DNA of 64,000 bases from Phytohabitans rumicis (GTDB taxonomy: Bacteria > Actinomycetota > Actinomycetes > Mycobacteriales > Micromonosporaceae). The notes under the pieces were generated by a model. It was not told the origin of the DNA and ran no database searches. It saw only the letters and a list, made by a program, of their open reading frames with translations. The stretch lies in contig NZ_BLPG01000001.1 of assembly GCF_011764445.1 (NCBI RefSeq), forward strand, positions 3,782,001 to 3,846,000. The letters run 5' to 3'. The translations under genes were made by a program, and so were the position numbers. Each line of letters opens with the position of its first letter. Position 1 is the stretch's first letter. Below, in pieces: positions 35,035-44,103 of this stretch.

Positions 35035-35963
35035 ATGCCGACCAAACGAGAACAGTTCGTGCAGACGATCCGGTCTCAGCTTCTGGGGTCACGCATGCGT
35101 CACCTGCGGGAGGAACGCGGGCAGACGCTCAAGTACATCGCCGCCTACCTCGGGGTGGAGTTCAGCACGCTGGCGAGGTACGAACGGGCCGAGTGGCCGT
35201 TCCGCAAGGACCACGTGGAGGCGCTGCTGGATGTCTACGGCGTGTACGACGAGCGGGAACGGGAGGAACTGCTCGGCCTGGCCCGCAACGCGTGGCGAGT
35301 CAATCAGTGGGAGCAGGACGAGGGCCACAACAGCGCGACCGCGGCGGTCAACGACCGGGTGTTCATTGACCACTGGTGGGCGCAGAAGCGCGCCCAAGAA
35401 CTGTGCGTCTACCAGAACATGCTCATCCCCGGCCTGCTCGCGACCCGCGACTACGCCGAGGCCGTCATCCGCCACCACCAAGGCCCCGCGTCCTCCACGC
35501 AGTGGATCAATCAGCAGGTACGCCAGGTGATCCAACGCCAGCAGGTTCTGGACGACAAGCCCCGAAACGGCTGACCGTCCTCGTCGAGGAGGCCGCGCTT
35601 CGCCGCCCTGTCGGCGGCCGGGCCGTGCTGGTCCAGCAACTGGAACACCTGGTGCGAGAGGTGGAGAGGCCCCACGTCAACATCCGCATCCTGCCCGCGA
35701 CGACCGGCTGGCATGAAGGCGTCTACGGCCCGTTCACCGTGTGTGTGATGGACCGGCTGTACCCACCGCTGGTGCTGCTGGAACACCTCGGCGGCCGGAT
35801 GGTCGTCGAGGACAAGCTGGCCGAGCGGTACAGCAACGCCTTCGAGCGCCTCAGCGAGCACGCGCTGGGCGCTACCGCGTCGATGGCACTGATCACCGAC
35901 CTCGCCAAGCGGCTCGACGCCGGCGAAGACCCCGCCGAACACCAGATCGAGGCGTCGGGTTAA
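35035..35963 (+). CDS. XRE-family regulator with DUF5753 (frameshift at a C run)
   Basis: Two frames (35035-35574 and about 35563-35963) give a normal 309-aa protein if one C is added to the CCCC run at 35560-35563, reading DDK-P-P-K-R-L-T-V-L-V-E-E-A. The HTH is LLGSRMRHLREERGQTLKYI to FSTLARYERAEW, and DUF5753 has ELCVYQNMLIPGLLATRDYA, AALRRPVGGRAVLVQQLEHL and HVNIRILPAT. Followed by a small gene at 36006. Confidence 0.75.
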
Positions 35964-36005
35964 TGGACCTCCGCCCGCAGCGACCTCGATCGTGTGGGGG
36001 AACAG

Positions 36006-36278
36006 ATGACGACCACATACCTGGCAGGCGCGGCGCTGGAACAGCTGGACCACGCACAAACCGAGGTGGAGCGGCACGTCGCAACCGGCCCCGACGGCCG
36101 CTGCCTGGAGTGCACCGAGGAGCAGCCTTGCTCGGCGCTGCGCCGGGCCCACGCCACCTTCAACAGGTACGGGCTGCTGCCGGCGCGCCGGCCCGGTCTG
36201 GCAAGCCGCGGCGTAGCCGACCGTGGCGGCTTCAACTGGCTCGATCCCGCAACACCGAGGACGCCAGATGGCCGATAG
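36006..36278 (+). CDS. Small conserved-type actinobacterial protein with CxxC
   Basis: A 90-aa protein, MTTTYLAGAALEQLDHAQTE then VERHVATGPDGRCLECTEEQ and PCSALRRAHATF. The Cys-x-x-Cys plus a third Cys could bind metal. GGGGGAACAG precedes the ATG. Small proteins like this often follow XRE/DUF5753 regulators in actinobacteria; function unknown. Confidence 0.6.
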   Translation: MTTTYLAGAALEQLDHAQTEVERHVATGPDGRCLECTEEQPCSALRRAHATFNRYGLLPARRPGLASRGVADRGGFNWLDPATPRTPDGR

Positions 36279-36571
36279 AGCCTGCACGCCGTGCCAGCCA
36301 AGGACGTCAGAACGACAGAGCAGCGCTACCACGTCGCCGTCAATAACCTGGCGACGGTGTTGTGGTCGCAGGGCGCTAGCGCAGAGGGCGCTCAGGGTAC
36401 TGACCGACTTGGTCGCGGCCGGGATGGAGGGTGCGGGAGACGGCGTACCAAACGAGGAACTGGATGGTCGACCCCTCTCTGCCGGGCGACCTTGGCTGCG
36501 CGGATCGCAATCCCTTTGATTGGGAGGCCGCCCCCGGCCATGCCCTGGATGCTCCCAAGCCGGGTAGCGAG

Positions 36572-36805
36572 TCAGCCCTTCGTCGTGTTCTCACCTTCGA
36601 CGACGAACACGCCTACGCCGGAGAGGCCTTCGACAAGCCCTTTCGCCTTCAGCCACTGCACCGCATTCCGAACGACCGTAATCGACACGCCGTACTGCGC
36701 ACGCAGCTCGGCGGTGCTGGGCAGCCGGTCACCCGGCTTGAGCTGCCCAGAAGCGATCTGGGCGCTGATGTCGTCGATGACTTGCTGCGTTTTGGATCTC
36801 GCCAC
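36572..36805 (-). CDS. Short GntR-family regulator (DNA-binding domain only)
   Basis: A 77-aa protein consisting of just the winged-helix domain of GntR regulators: QQVIDDISAQIASGQLKPGD, RLPSTAELRAQYGVSITVVR, NAVQWLKAKGLVEGLSGVGV and FVVEG. There is no effector domain, as in KorSA-like or short GntR proteins on actinobacterial mobile elements. The GTG at 36805 follows GGGAGCAG. A palindrome matching the 34060 site lies about 90 bp upstream. Confidence 0.85.
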   Translation of the reverse strand: MARSKTQQVIDDISAQIASGQLKPGDRLPSTAELRAQYGVSITVVRNAVQWLKAKGLVEGLSGVGVFVVEGENTTKG

Positions 36806-36892
36806 GTTTCTGCTCCCTGGTCCGCAACCACAGTGGACCATGTTTCCGAGTTCACCCGCAAGCAAAAGGGCACATCTCGCTGCACCTAGAGG

Positions 36893-36912
36893 TTGCCTAA
36901 TGCATAAGGTTG
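36893..36912. promoter_or_regulatory. Second copy of the ATGCATAAGGTT palindrome
   Basis: TTGCCTAATGCATAAGGTTG, upstream of the GntR gene, shares the ATGCATAAGGTTG core with 34066-34078. Likely autoregulatory operator, by position and symmetry. Confidence 0.5.
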
Positions 36913-37068
36913 GGCTAGGTTGAACGCGTCGCTCCCTGGTCCGCAGCCCGGGACGACAGGTCGCTGGGCAGCAAACTGTCCATGGCCATGTGAGACCCCG
37001 GTCGGCCACGACCCTGTCGGCTGGCCGGGCGTCCACACGCAACGGAGCATGGGCGCCTGCCGCACGAT

Positions 37069-37746
37069 CTACGCGGGCCGGCCGCGGCCTGCGATCGACC
37101 GCGCGAGCAAGGTACTCATGCGCGTATGAAACTGGCTGGCCGCGATCAGGAGCACCCAGCCCAGAGGCATGCCGATGAAACAGATCAAGCCACCCAAGCG
37201 CGCGTTGGCCGGATAGCGGCCACCCACTCGTGGCTGCCCAGCAAGGGTGATGGTCAAGTAGCCGGCGAAGAACGCCATGGCAGGCAGGCCGCACAGCGAC
37301 CACACCGCCACCCCGACCGAGGTCTCCGGGGCGAAAGCGAAAAGCGCGGCCTGAGCCAGCAAGCCGACAAAACCTCAAGCGATGTAGACCAACGCGCTTC
37401 GCCCGGTCGGCGACATGCCCGGCAGCAGCACCGGCTGTCCAGCGAGTTCCTCAGCACGCCGGGCCTCCGCGTCGGCGGCGTTCGTCGCGTCCGCCGCGCG
37501 CTGAAGTGCCTCGCCAACGTCGACGATGCCCGATTGGCCGGCTGCGCCGAAACGCGGCTCGGGCAGCCGCAGCTGGGCGGCGAGGTTCACCAACCGTCCC
37601 CGCTGCAGGTCAAGATGCTTGGTGAGCCGGTCGATAACGGCGTGCGCGGCCGCCGTCCGCTCACCCGAGCGCGCCCGGAACTCGACCTCTGCCCGTCGTA
37701 CGTCCGCCAGTTGGCGCGCCAACGAGGTGTACTCCGGCCAGTTCAC
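37069..37746 (-). pseudogene. Membrane protein with coiled coil, interrupted by an in-frame TGA
   Basis: A single frame of about 225 codons has one stop. The N-terminal 123 residues form a charged, coiled-coil-like region (YTSLARQLADVRRAEVEFRA, DRLTKHLDLQRGRLVNLAAQ, ATNAADAEARRAEELAGQ) ending SALVYIA-TGA. The same frame continues GFVGLLAQAALFAF with three or four transmembrane segments (VAVWSLCGLPAMAFFAGYLT, LGGLICFIGMPLGWVLLIAA). TGG to TGA would be the simplest change. Either a nonsense pseudogene or a sequencing error. The GTG start at 37746 overlaps the previous stop. Membrane proteins like this accompany GntR regulators on integrative elements. Confidence 0.6.
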
Positions 37747-38114
37747 GGAAGCCCTCGCTCAACCACTGGCGCGATGGCGGGGCGGACAGCTCGGGCCTGG
37801 TACTTCAACTCGATGCCCACGACGCAGGTTTTCTCCATGTACGGCGCATGCCGGCTCGGGTCGACATCTGTCGGCATACGGGCTGAAATGCCCACCCGCG
37901 TAGAGTGACCGTGCACAGTTCCCCGTACAGGCTGGGAGGCGGTGCGTCTCCCTCCCGATTGGCCGTCAACGCGTTCCCGCCGTGGGTCTGCCGCCGGTGT
38001 CGGTCGCCGCCGCCGATCACGGGCGTCGCGCTTCGCTCGAGATGTGCCACCACTCTTGGCCTTGTTAACATCCCCGCGCGTTAACAAAGATTCCTTCTTG
38101 GATCGGCTCACCAC
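37743..38114 (-). CDS. Basic hypothetical protein upstream of the membrane protein
   Basis: A 123-aa frame. The first half is very basic (SRAKRDARDRRRRPTPAADP), and the second half (VDPSRHAPYMEKTCVVGIEL, KYQARAVRPAIAPVVERG) reads like a real globular protein. Its TGA overlaps the GTG of the membrane protein, suggesting coupling. Only the C-terminal half, from an internal ATG near 37879, may be the true gene. No family recognised. Confidence 0.4.
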   Translation of the reverse strand: MVSRSKKESLLTRGDVNKAKSGGTSRAKRDARDRRRRPTPAADPRRERVDGQSGGRRTASQPVRGTVHGHSTRVGISARMPTDVDPSRHAPYMEKTCVVGIELKYQARAVRPAIAPVVERGLP

Positions 38115-38249
38115 GTTTTTCTACCGCAAATGCCCTGCCCGAAACCAATGCGGGCGAGGGCACGCGCTGCGAGCACTGGAAGTGCTCGGCTTTGACGGAG
38201 GGGCTACGCACCCCTAACCTCAGAAAGGTCCACAGGCGAGGCGGGGCAG

Positions 38250-38540
38250 ATGAATCAACCGAGCGACCGAACGCTGAAGCAATCGGAGATCGCCAAGCTG
38301 GCCGGCGTGAGCCGCGCCGCGGTGACCCAATGGGTCAAGCGCCACCGGGACTTTCCGCGCGCCGATGGCAACGGTCGCTTCCCGTTCCGCGACGTGATGA
38401 TCTGGCTGGGGTCTCGGCGCGTACATGGCTCGATACGCGATACCCACGACCACGCCGGCACCAGCTACGCCGACCGCGTCCATCGAGCCCTCGGCCCGGC
38501 GACCACCGGGGCGGCCACGCCCGCGGCCCCCTCCCGATGA
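38250..38540 (+). CDS. Small helix-turn-helix protein coupled to the methyltransferase
   Basis: A 96-aa protein with a MerR/AlpA-like DNA-binding region: LKQSEIAKLAGVSRAAVTQW, VKRHRDFPRADGNGRFPFRD and VMIWLGSRRV. A disordered Ala/Thr/Pro tail follows. Its TGA overlaps the methyltransferase ATG (ATGA). Probably a regulator or specificity partner of that enzyme. Confidence 0.75.
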   Translation: MNQPSDRTLKQSEIAKLAGVSRAAVTQWVKRHRDFPRADGNGRFPFRDVMIWLGSRRVHGSIRDTHDHAGTSYADRVHRALGPATTGAATPAAPSR

Positions 38541-40465
38541 CCGAAACCGCCGCGCCGCCCGCCCAGGAAATGCCGACCCTCGGCGGCTCATCCCCAGCCG
38601 AGAACCTCGCCCTTTTGCTGGCCCTGACGTTCCTCCACACCCGGTACCCGGACTCCTGGGCGGCGCTGTTCGAGCAGGATCCGCCCGACTTCGGCGCCCG
38701 CGGCGCCAAATGGCTCATCGAACGCATCGCCGCAGCCGCAGACGAGGCGTCGCGCCAATGCGGCGCGCACTCCGACGTCATCGGCGTACTGCGAGGGCTG
38801 ACACCGAACAGCGTCTCCGAGGTTCGGCGGACGATGACGCAGTGCGCCGCATTCGCCCCAGCGGACGTGCAGCGGATCGTCGACTCGTACGAGACTGCGC
38901 TGTCCCCCGAGGCATTTTTCACTCCCCGCGCCGTCGCGACGTTGATGGCGACGGCCCTGCGCGACAGCCCGGTGGAATCCGTCTACGACCCGTACGTCCG
39001 CGGCGGCGAACTTCTCACCGCCGCGGTAGACACGGCAGGCAAGTCTGCACGCCTGCGGCTGCATGGGGCGACCCCAAAAGCCCAGGCGCTCAGTATCGCC
39101 GGGCTGAACCTCCTGGCTCGGGGCGAGAACGTAAATCTTCGCGGCCCTTTCGACCAAGCGGGGCCCGAGCCGCGCACGTCGGGCACCTTCGTCTTGGCCA
39201 ATCCACCCTTCAACATCGAATCGTGGCCCGATCGGGACAGCGATGCTGACTGGCACCCGTTCCCGGCCCCGCCGGCCCGTTCCACCTTCAGGTGGCTGCT
39301 GCATTGCGTCGAGCGGCTGGGCGAGAACGGCCGAGCCGCGATCATCATGCCGAACTCCGCTGCCGCTTCCGGTAACCGGCGGGAACGCGAGATCCGCCGC
39401 TGCCTTGTCGCACTGTCAGTAGTAGAGGCCGTGATCGCTCTCCCGCCTGGCCTGTTCGCCGATACCGACGCCGCGACCAGTCTGTGGTTCCTGCGCCGGC
39501 CACGCAGCTCGGATCAACCCATCCTGTTCGTTGACGCCGCAAACCGCGGTACCTACCCCCACGGTCAGCCCATTCTCGACGACGGTGCCGCGGCTGACAT
39601 CGGGCGAGCCTGGCAGTTGTTTCTGGCCGACCGCGATGCCGGACAGCCGCACCGCGGTGTTCCTGGGCTGAGCGTCGCCGTCGCCAAGGAAGACATCCAG
39701 CCGGAGCACCACTCCCTCAACCCGGCCGAGTATCTCCCGAGCCAGGGGTGGCAGCCATCGACCCAGGGCGACGACCGACGAGCAAAGCTCCAGCTGCCCT
39801 ACCTACGATCCTTCGACCGTCGCCGCGCGGCCGACATAGCGTCGGCCGCATTGTCGAAGCCGCCCCGTGGAGGCACGGTACGCATCGGATCCGTGTGCGA
39901 GGTCAAGGCCGGCTATTCGTACTCGAGACTGCCAGCCAAGAAGCGGTCGAGCGAGCCCGGAATACCCATCGTGCTGCCCCGGCACCTGCGACACGGGCGG
40001 ATCGTGGTCGACGAACCGTCGACGGCCCCACCCGCCGTCGCCGCCGCCTTGCATCAGTACCAGCTACGTGCCGGCGACATTCTGTGTGTGCGGACCGGCG
40101 CGCTCACGCCGCCTGCTCTGATCGGACCGAACGAGACGGGATGGCTGGCGAGCACGAACCTGCTGCGCATCCGGGTCCTCGACCCCGATGCGATCGACCC
40201 CTATTACCTGTATGCCTACCTGCGTTCGTCCGCCGGAACCGAGCGGATGAAGACACTTGCCCGCTCCACCGCGGCCTCGTACGTGACCGCCGAGAACATC
40301 GCAGGGCTGGTGATTCCCTTTCCTCCGCCGGACCAGCTCCGGTCCTTGGCCGAGGCGCTGCGAACCCTCGACCAGGAGGTCACGGCGGCCCAGGATCTGG
40401 CCATCGAGGTCACGAAGGCACGCGACGCGGCGGCGGACCTTCTCTTCGCCCGAGGTACGCAATGA
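38537..40465 (+). CDS. N6-adenine DNA methyltransferase fused to a type I specificity domain
   Basis: A 642-aa protein. The N-terminal HsdM-like part has SVYDPYVRGGELLTAAVD (degenerate SAM motif I, typical of the actinobacterial branch) near residue 150 and the catalytic motif VLANPPFNIE near 220. From about residue 445 follows an HsdS-like target-recognition domain with the usual ending: DILCVRTGALT, NLLRIRVLDPDAIDPYYLYA and IAGLVIPFPPPDQLRSLAEA, then a coiled coil. I chose ATG 38537, which overlaps the HTH gene stop, over the long upstream extension. No HsdR restriction subunit is nearby, so it may be a solitary modification enzyme or serve the defence locus. Confidence 0.85.
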   Translation: MTETAAPPAQEMPTLGGSSPAENLALLLALTFLHTRYPDSWAALFEQDPPDFGARGAKWLIERIAAAADEASRQCGAHSDVIGVLRGLTPNSVSEVRRTMTQCAAFAPADVQRIVDSYETALSPEAFFTPRAVATLMATALRDSPVESVYDPYVRGGELLTAAVDTAGKSARLRLHGATPKAQALSIAGLNLLARGENVNLRGPFDQAGPEPRTSGTFVLANPPFNIESWPDRDSDADWHPFPAPPARSTFRWLLHCVERLGENGRAAIIMPNSAAASGNRREREIRRCLVALSVVEAVIALPPGLFADTDAATSLWFLRRPRSSDQPILFVDAANRGTYPHGQPILDDGAAADIGRAWQLFLADRDAGQPHRGVPGLSVAVAKEDIQPEHHSLNPAEYLPSQGWQPSTQGDDRRAKLQLPYLRSFDRRRAADIASAALSKPPRGGTVRIGSVCEVKAGYSYSRLPAKKRSSEPGIPIVLPRHLRHGRIVVDEPSTAPPAVAAALHQYQLRAGDILCVRTGALTPPALIGPNETGWLASTNLLRIRVLDPDAIDPYYLYAYLRSSAGTERMKTLARSTAASYVTAENIAGLVIPFPPPDQLRSLAEALRTLDQEVTAAQDLAIEVTKARDAAADLLFARGTQ

Positions 40466-40723
40466 GAACGTCCCGACCTCCACACGCGTCCCGATTTGTC
40501 TTGGCCACACGAACCATGTCCGGCCGCGTCGAGATCGCCACCGTACCTGATCCGCAACGCCGGAGCCGATCTACCGGCGACGACGATCACGGGTGGCGAA
40601 CGCAACTCGGACAGCGCCCGGCCAAACGGTCGGAGGCTCACCTTCTCGAAGAGCGCCTTGTCGTCACGCGCCTCGCGCACCAAGCGGGCGAGCGGGTTGT
40701 CGTTCTCCGCCCCGGACGAAGCC

Positions 40724-40945
40724 ATGGCGCTTGACCTTCTCTCCCAGGTCAACCCCTGGATCGCAGTCGCCGCGTTGATCTCTCCCCTCCTGCTGCGCGT
40801 GGCCGGGCACGCACTCCCCCGGCTCATCGTCGCGGTAGTGGCAATTTTCAAGATTCCGGCCGACAAGCTGCCCGACGTTCTCAAAGCTCTGGCCGAGCTC
40901 TTCCGAGGCGACTCCCGCTCTCACCGGCGTGGCGGAAGACGATGA
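40724..40945 (+). CDS. Small membrane protein downstream of the methyltransferase
   Basis: A 73-aa protein from ATG 40724: MALDLLSQVNPWIAVAALIS, then PLLLRVAGHALPRLIVAVVA, IFKIPADKLPDVLKALAELF and a basic tail. One or two hydrophobic helices, then an amphipathic helix. No family recognised. About 260 bp separate it from the methyltransferase. Confidence 0.4.
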   Translation: MALDLLSQVNPWIAVAALISPLLLRVAGHALPRLIVAVVAIFKIPADKLPDVLKALAELFRGDSRSHRRGGRR

Positions 40946-42029
40946 CCGCCTTCCCGACCACGCGTATCGTCGTCAGCTGACGTTGGTCCAGGTGACAGAG
41001 GCATCGGCCATTCCGTCGTCCGCCCACTGTCAACGGCGAGATGGTCGCCCTCCCAGCCACGGGCACGGCAAAGTCGGCCGGCTCGGCGTTTAGGCTGGTA
41101 GGAGCTCCAGGAGTTTGAGGATCTGGCGGTTCTTGCGGGCGTTGTATCGCAGCGCGGCTGTGATGTTGACGGTGCCGCTTGGAGCAAATGCATGAGGACA
41201 GCTCCGCCCACGTGACCGCCAGCTTGTGGCTGCACTACCGCGAGCAGGAGCCGCGGGTGAGCGCCAGCAAGAACGGTGCCACGGTGTCGACCTGACTCTC
41301 ACCGAGCTTGACGCACTCGTCGGCGGTTTCCAACGCCTTGCGGATCAGGGTCGCGGCCGGTCCGAGCAGCCGGCGTCAGATCCTCGGCCGGTTGCTTGAC
41401 CAAACCCGGGTGGACTGATTCGCCGCGCCGTGGTTGGTGAAGGCACCATGGCGGGGCGCGCGGCTGATGGTCACCGGGTCGGCACGCGCGCCCTCGGACG
41501 GGGTGAACTCAGTCGGCGGACCGGCGTCGCAGAATCGTCCGCGATCCCGCCGGTACCGCAGGGCCATGGCCCGCCTTGGCGGCGAGCATGTCCGCGTCGA
41601 TGGCGATGACCCCACCGAATTGGATCAGGAATGCCTCCATGCCTCCGCGACCGTGCCGCGCCGACGTCCAGGTCATGGACATGCCCAGCGGCGGCAGCAA
41701 GATCTGCGGCTACGCACGCCTTGTATCCGAGGAGCCCGTGTACTGGGGAGCTCGACCGCATTCACCGGCCAGGCCACACAGAGGACGAGAGGTCACTGCC
41801 GGGGCTTGCCCGGCGAGCTCGTCCGCCAATCCTGGTGTGTCTCGACGATCTCGCTTCCTCCCGCCCAGGTCATGCCGCAGACCGGGCACTTCCCCTACCA
41901 GTCGTCCCCGCCCTTCTGGAACTCAAGTTTTCCGCGATGGCCAGAGCCGGGGCAGTCCTGCTCAGCTTCATCCATCTCAAACTCCCATTCGTGTTCCGGC
42001 TGTGGGCTTGGGGGAAGTCCTTGGCTACG
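40946..42029. other. Decayed sequence without intact genes
   Basis: Short protein-like stretches occur on the minus strand in changing frames, for example TLIRKALETADECVKLGESQ around 41300 and NITAALRYNARKNRQILKLL ending at 41093, but no frame is continuous. I read it as the remains of one or more old genes, perhaps mobile-element genes, that cannot be identified. Confidence 0.5.
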
Positions 42030-42320
42030 GGGCCTCGCGGCCATCTGCCGGAAGGCATCGGAGCGGCGATCCGCTCCACGTGACATCGAGCGCCTCCTGA
42101 GCCCTGTTGCAGGCCACGAACAGCAGGCAACGCTCCCGGAGAGGGTCACTATCGTGCTGGAGCCGGTTGACGTCGGCCGCCTCCAGTTTCTGGCGAAGGG
42201 AACCACTCGGTAGTTCACCCCTGCCACGGCGACCCACCGGAACTCCAGCCCCATGATCACGTGCATGCTCGCCAGGCGTACACCTTCCTCCCCAGGATCA
42301 GGATGATCCTTGACCCGCAC
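42030..42320 (-). pseudogene. UvrD/Rep-type helicase C-terminal remnant
   Basis: In one minus frame EGVRLASMHVIMGLEFRWVA and VAGVNYRVVPFA are the motif IV-V region of a superfamily 1 helicase. After a frame change RLQHDSDPLRERCLLFVACN and RAQEALDVTWSG match motif VI. The ATPase half is absent. It is unrelated in detail to the intact UvrD-like gene at 44104-46233 and shows that another helicase gene once stood here. Confidence 0.65.
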
Positions 42321-42459
42321 CGTGGCGATGTCGGCCGCGGCGAGTCGAGATCGGAGCGGTCGACCTCTCTTGTCGCCCCCACGGTTCTGACAACGTCGCG
42401 TATCGTCCTCTTAGCGCAGAGCGATCGGGACCGACGGTGTAGAGCGGCGAAGGCGGCGC

Positions 42460-42972
42460 ATGCGGTACGGGCGTTACAACTGGCAGGGTTACTTCGGCGA
42501 GTCGTTTGTGCGCGTCCTAGCCAGTGCCGCGGGCCTGGTGGCAGGCAAGCAGGACATCGACGTGACCGGCGTGGACTTCTCGATCGACTTCCCCGGTAGC
42601 CGGGGCACCACTCGCTACCCGAAGATCGAAGTCCAGGTCAAGTCATGGTCCAACCCAGCCGGGTCGGCGGACGCGTGGCATTACCAAATGACCGCCGACC
42701 ACTTCAACGACCTGGCTGGGCCTGGCTTCCAGGTGCCCCGGTACCTGTTCCTCGTAATCGTCCCGGCCGATGCGGCGACGTATGCCGACGCCGACCAGCG
42801 GGAACTGCGGTTACGCCACTGTGGATACTGGGCGTCGCTGGCCGACCATACGCCGGTCGACGCGGCCCAACGGCACAGGGTCGCGGTGCACGTCCCGCGA
42901 CGCAACCGCCTCACGGTGCGCGCGCTGCGTTCCTTGATGGGTGCCGTTCCCGCGCAGCGGAGCGCGACATGA
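42460..42972 (+). CDS. DUF4365-type protein (predicted PD-(D/E)XK-like fold)
   Basis: A 170-aa protein. WQGYFGESFVRVLASAAGL, then DVTGVDFSIDFPGSRGTTRY and PKIEVQVKSW give the Glu...Asp...(E-x-Q-x-K) arrangement of DUF4365, a nuclease-like family often in defence loci. A beta-rich C-terminal part follows (YLFLVIVPADAAT, LRHCGYWASLAD). Its TGA overlaps the ATG of the next gene. Role inferred: DNA cleavage or binding within the island. Confidence 0.75.
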   Translation: MRYGRYNWQGYFGESFVRVLASAAGLVAGKQDIDVTGVDFSIDFPGSRGTTRYPKIEVQVKSWSNPAGSADAWHYQMTADHFNDLAGPGFQVPRYLFLVIVPADAATYADADQRELRLRHCGYWASLADHTPVDAAQRHRVAVHVPRRNRLTVRALRSLMGAVPAQRSAT

Positions 42973-44084
42973 GTCCCACCTCCGATGAGCTGCGCGCAGC
43001 CAACGCGCTTTCGCCTGAGGCCGTCGGTGCCTACCTGGCCAGCGCCGGGTGGCTACCGCGAGAGGCGGTGACGGGCGCCGCATTGTGGACGATGACGGAG
43101 GACGACGACGATTTCGAGGTCCTGCTGCCCACCCACCGCGGGCTGCGCGACTTCGGACTGCGGATGTTCGACCTGCTGAACACAATCGCGGTTGTCGAGG
43201 ACCGGCCGGTGTCGAGCGTCCTGGCCGACCTGGCGAACACCAACGCCGACACCCTCACGTTTCGGCTGCTGCCGGAGGGGCCGCCGGGTACGATCCCGCT
43301 GCTGCACGGCGCCGACGCCGTACACGGTGTTCGAGAGTTACTGTTGACCGCCACGTACGCGAGCACCTTACCCAGACCGCTGCTCGTGCAGGGGCGCCGG
43401 CCGACCAACGTCTGGAGCTTCGCACGGCAGGTCCGGCTCGGCGCACCGCAGACCGGTAGTTGGATCGTCGCCGCGCACCTCACCATCCCCGAGGCGGAGC
43501 TTGACCCGAGGGCCGCAGGTGACGGTCCGTTTGCCCGTCAGGTGTCCCTTTACGCGCACCGTGGCGTGCGTGCGGCGCTGACCGCCGCCGGGGAGGCGCT
43601 GGGCGGCGACCCGGTGGAGCCGTTCCTGCGCCGCGTTGACGACGGTGTCTCGGCCAACCTTTGCGAAGCGTTGGCCCGGCTGGGACGCGACGACACCCCC
43701 TTCGAGGTGAGTTTCTCTTGGGCACAGCGGCTGCCGGCCCAGGCCGGTGCCGGGCGGTTCCGCTTCGACCGCAACACCATCAGGGTGATCCGCAACGCCG
43801 GTGAGGCGATGCGCGCCTCTACTCTGGACGGACGTGTCCAGGTGATCGGCGCGGTGTCCCAGCTGAGTCAGGGCAACACTGGTGTCGGCACCGCAGTGAT
43901 CGACGGGATCGTTCATTCCCGTCACGGCGAAGCTGAGCAGAAGGTCACGGTGCGGCTGCGCGACACAGCCCACCAGACCGCGATCGAGGCTTACCGCACC
44001 CGGCAGTTCGTGCGGCTGACCGCCGAGGCCCGCCGCGGCCACATCGAGACAGTGCTCGACGTGGCCATCGTCCCGCCGACGTAG
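42969..44084 (+). CDS. Unknown protein coupled to the DUF4365 gene
   Basis: A 371-aa protein from the ATG overlapping the DUF4365 stop. The N-terminus SPEAVGAYLASAGWLPREAV and ATLWTMTEDDDDFEVLLPTH-like region is followed by helical and beta stretches (LTFRLLPEGPPGTIPLLHGA, VRLGAPQTGSWIVAAHLTIP, FSWAQRLPAQAGAGRFRFDR). The C-terminus (RVQVIGAVSQLSQGNTGVGT, VTVRLRDTAHQTAIEAYRTR) looks like an OB- or barrel-like domain. No name. It runs convergently toward the UvrD-like helicase, 20 bp away. Confidence 0.65.
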   Translation: MSPTSDELRAANALSPEAVGAYLASAGWLPREAVTGAALWTMTEDDDDFEVLLPTHRGLRDFGLRMFDLLNTIAVVEDRPVSSVLADLANTNADTLTFRLLPEGPPGTIPLLHGADAVHGVRELLLTATYASTLPRPLLVQGRRPTNVWSFARQVRLGAPQTGSWIVAAHLTIPEAELDPRAAGDGPFARQVSLYAHRGVRAALTAAGEALGGDPVEPFLRRVDDGVSANLCEALARLGRDDTPFEVSFSWAQRLPAQAGAGRFRFDRNTIRVIRNAGEAMRASTLDGRVQVIGAVSQLSQGNTGVGTAVIDGIVHSRHGEAEQKVTVRLRDTAHQTAIEAYRTRQFVRLTAEARRGHIETVLDVAIVPPT

Positions 44085-44103
44085 CGGGCCGCCGGCAGTT
44101 ACA

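Noticed and set aside
38192-38536. N-terminal extension of the methyltransferase
   Set aside because: It overlaps the HTH gene, whose helix-turn-helix is convincing, and the ATG at 38537 sits in a typical ATGA overlap.
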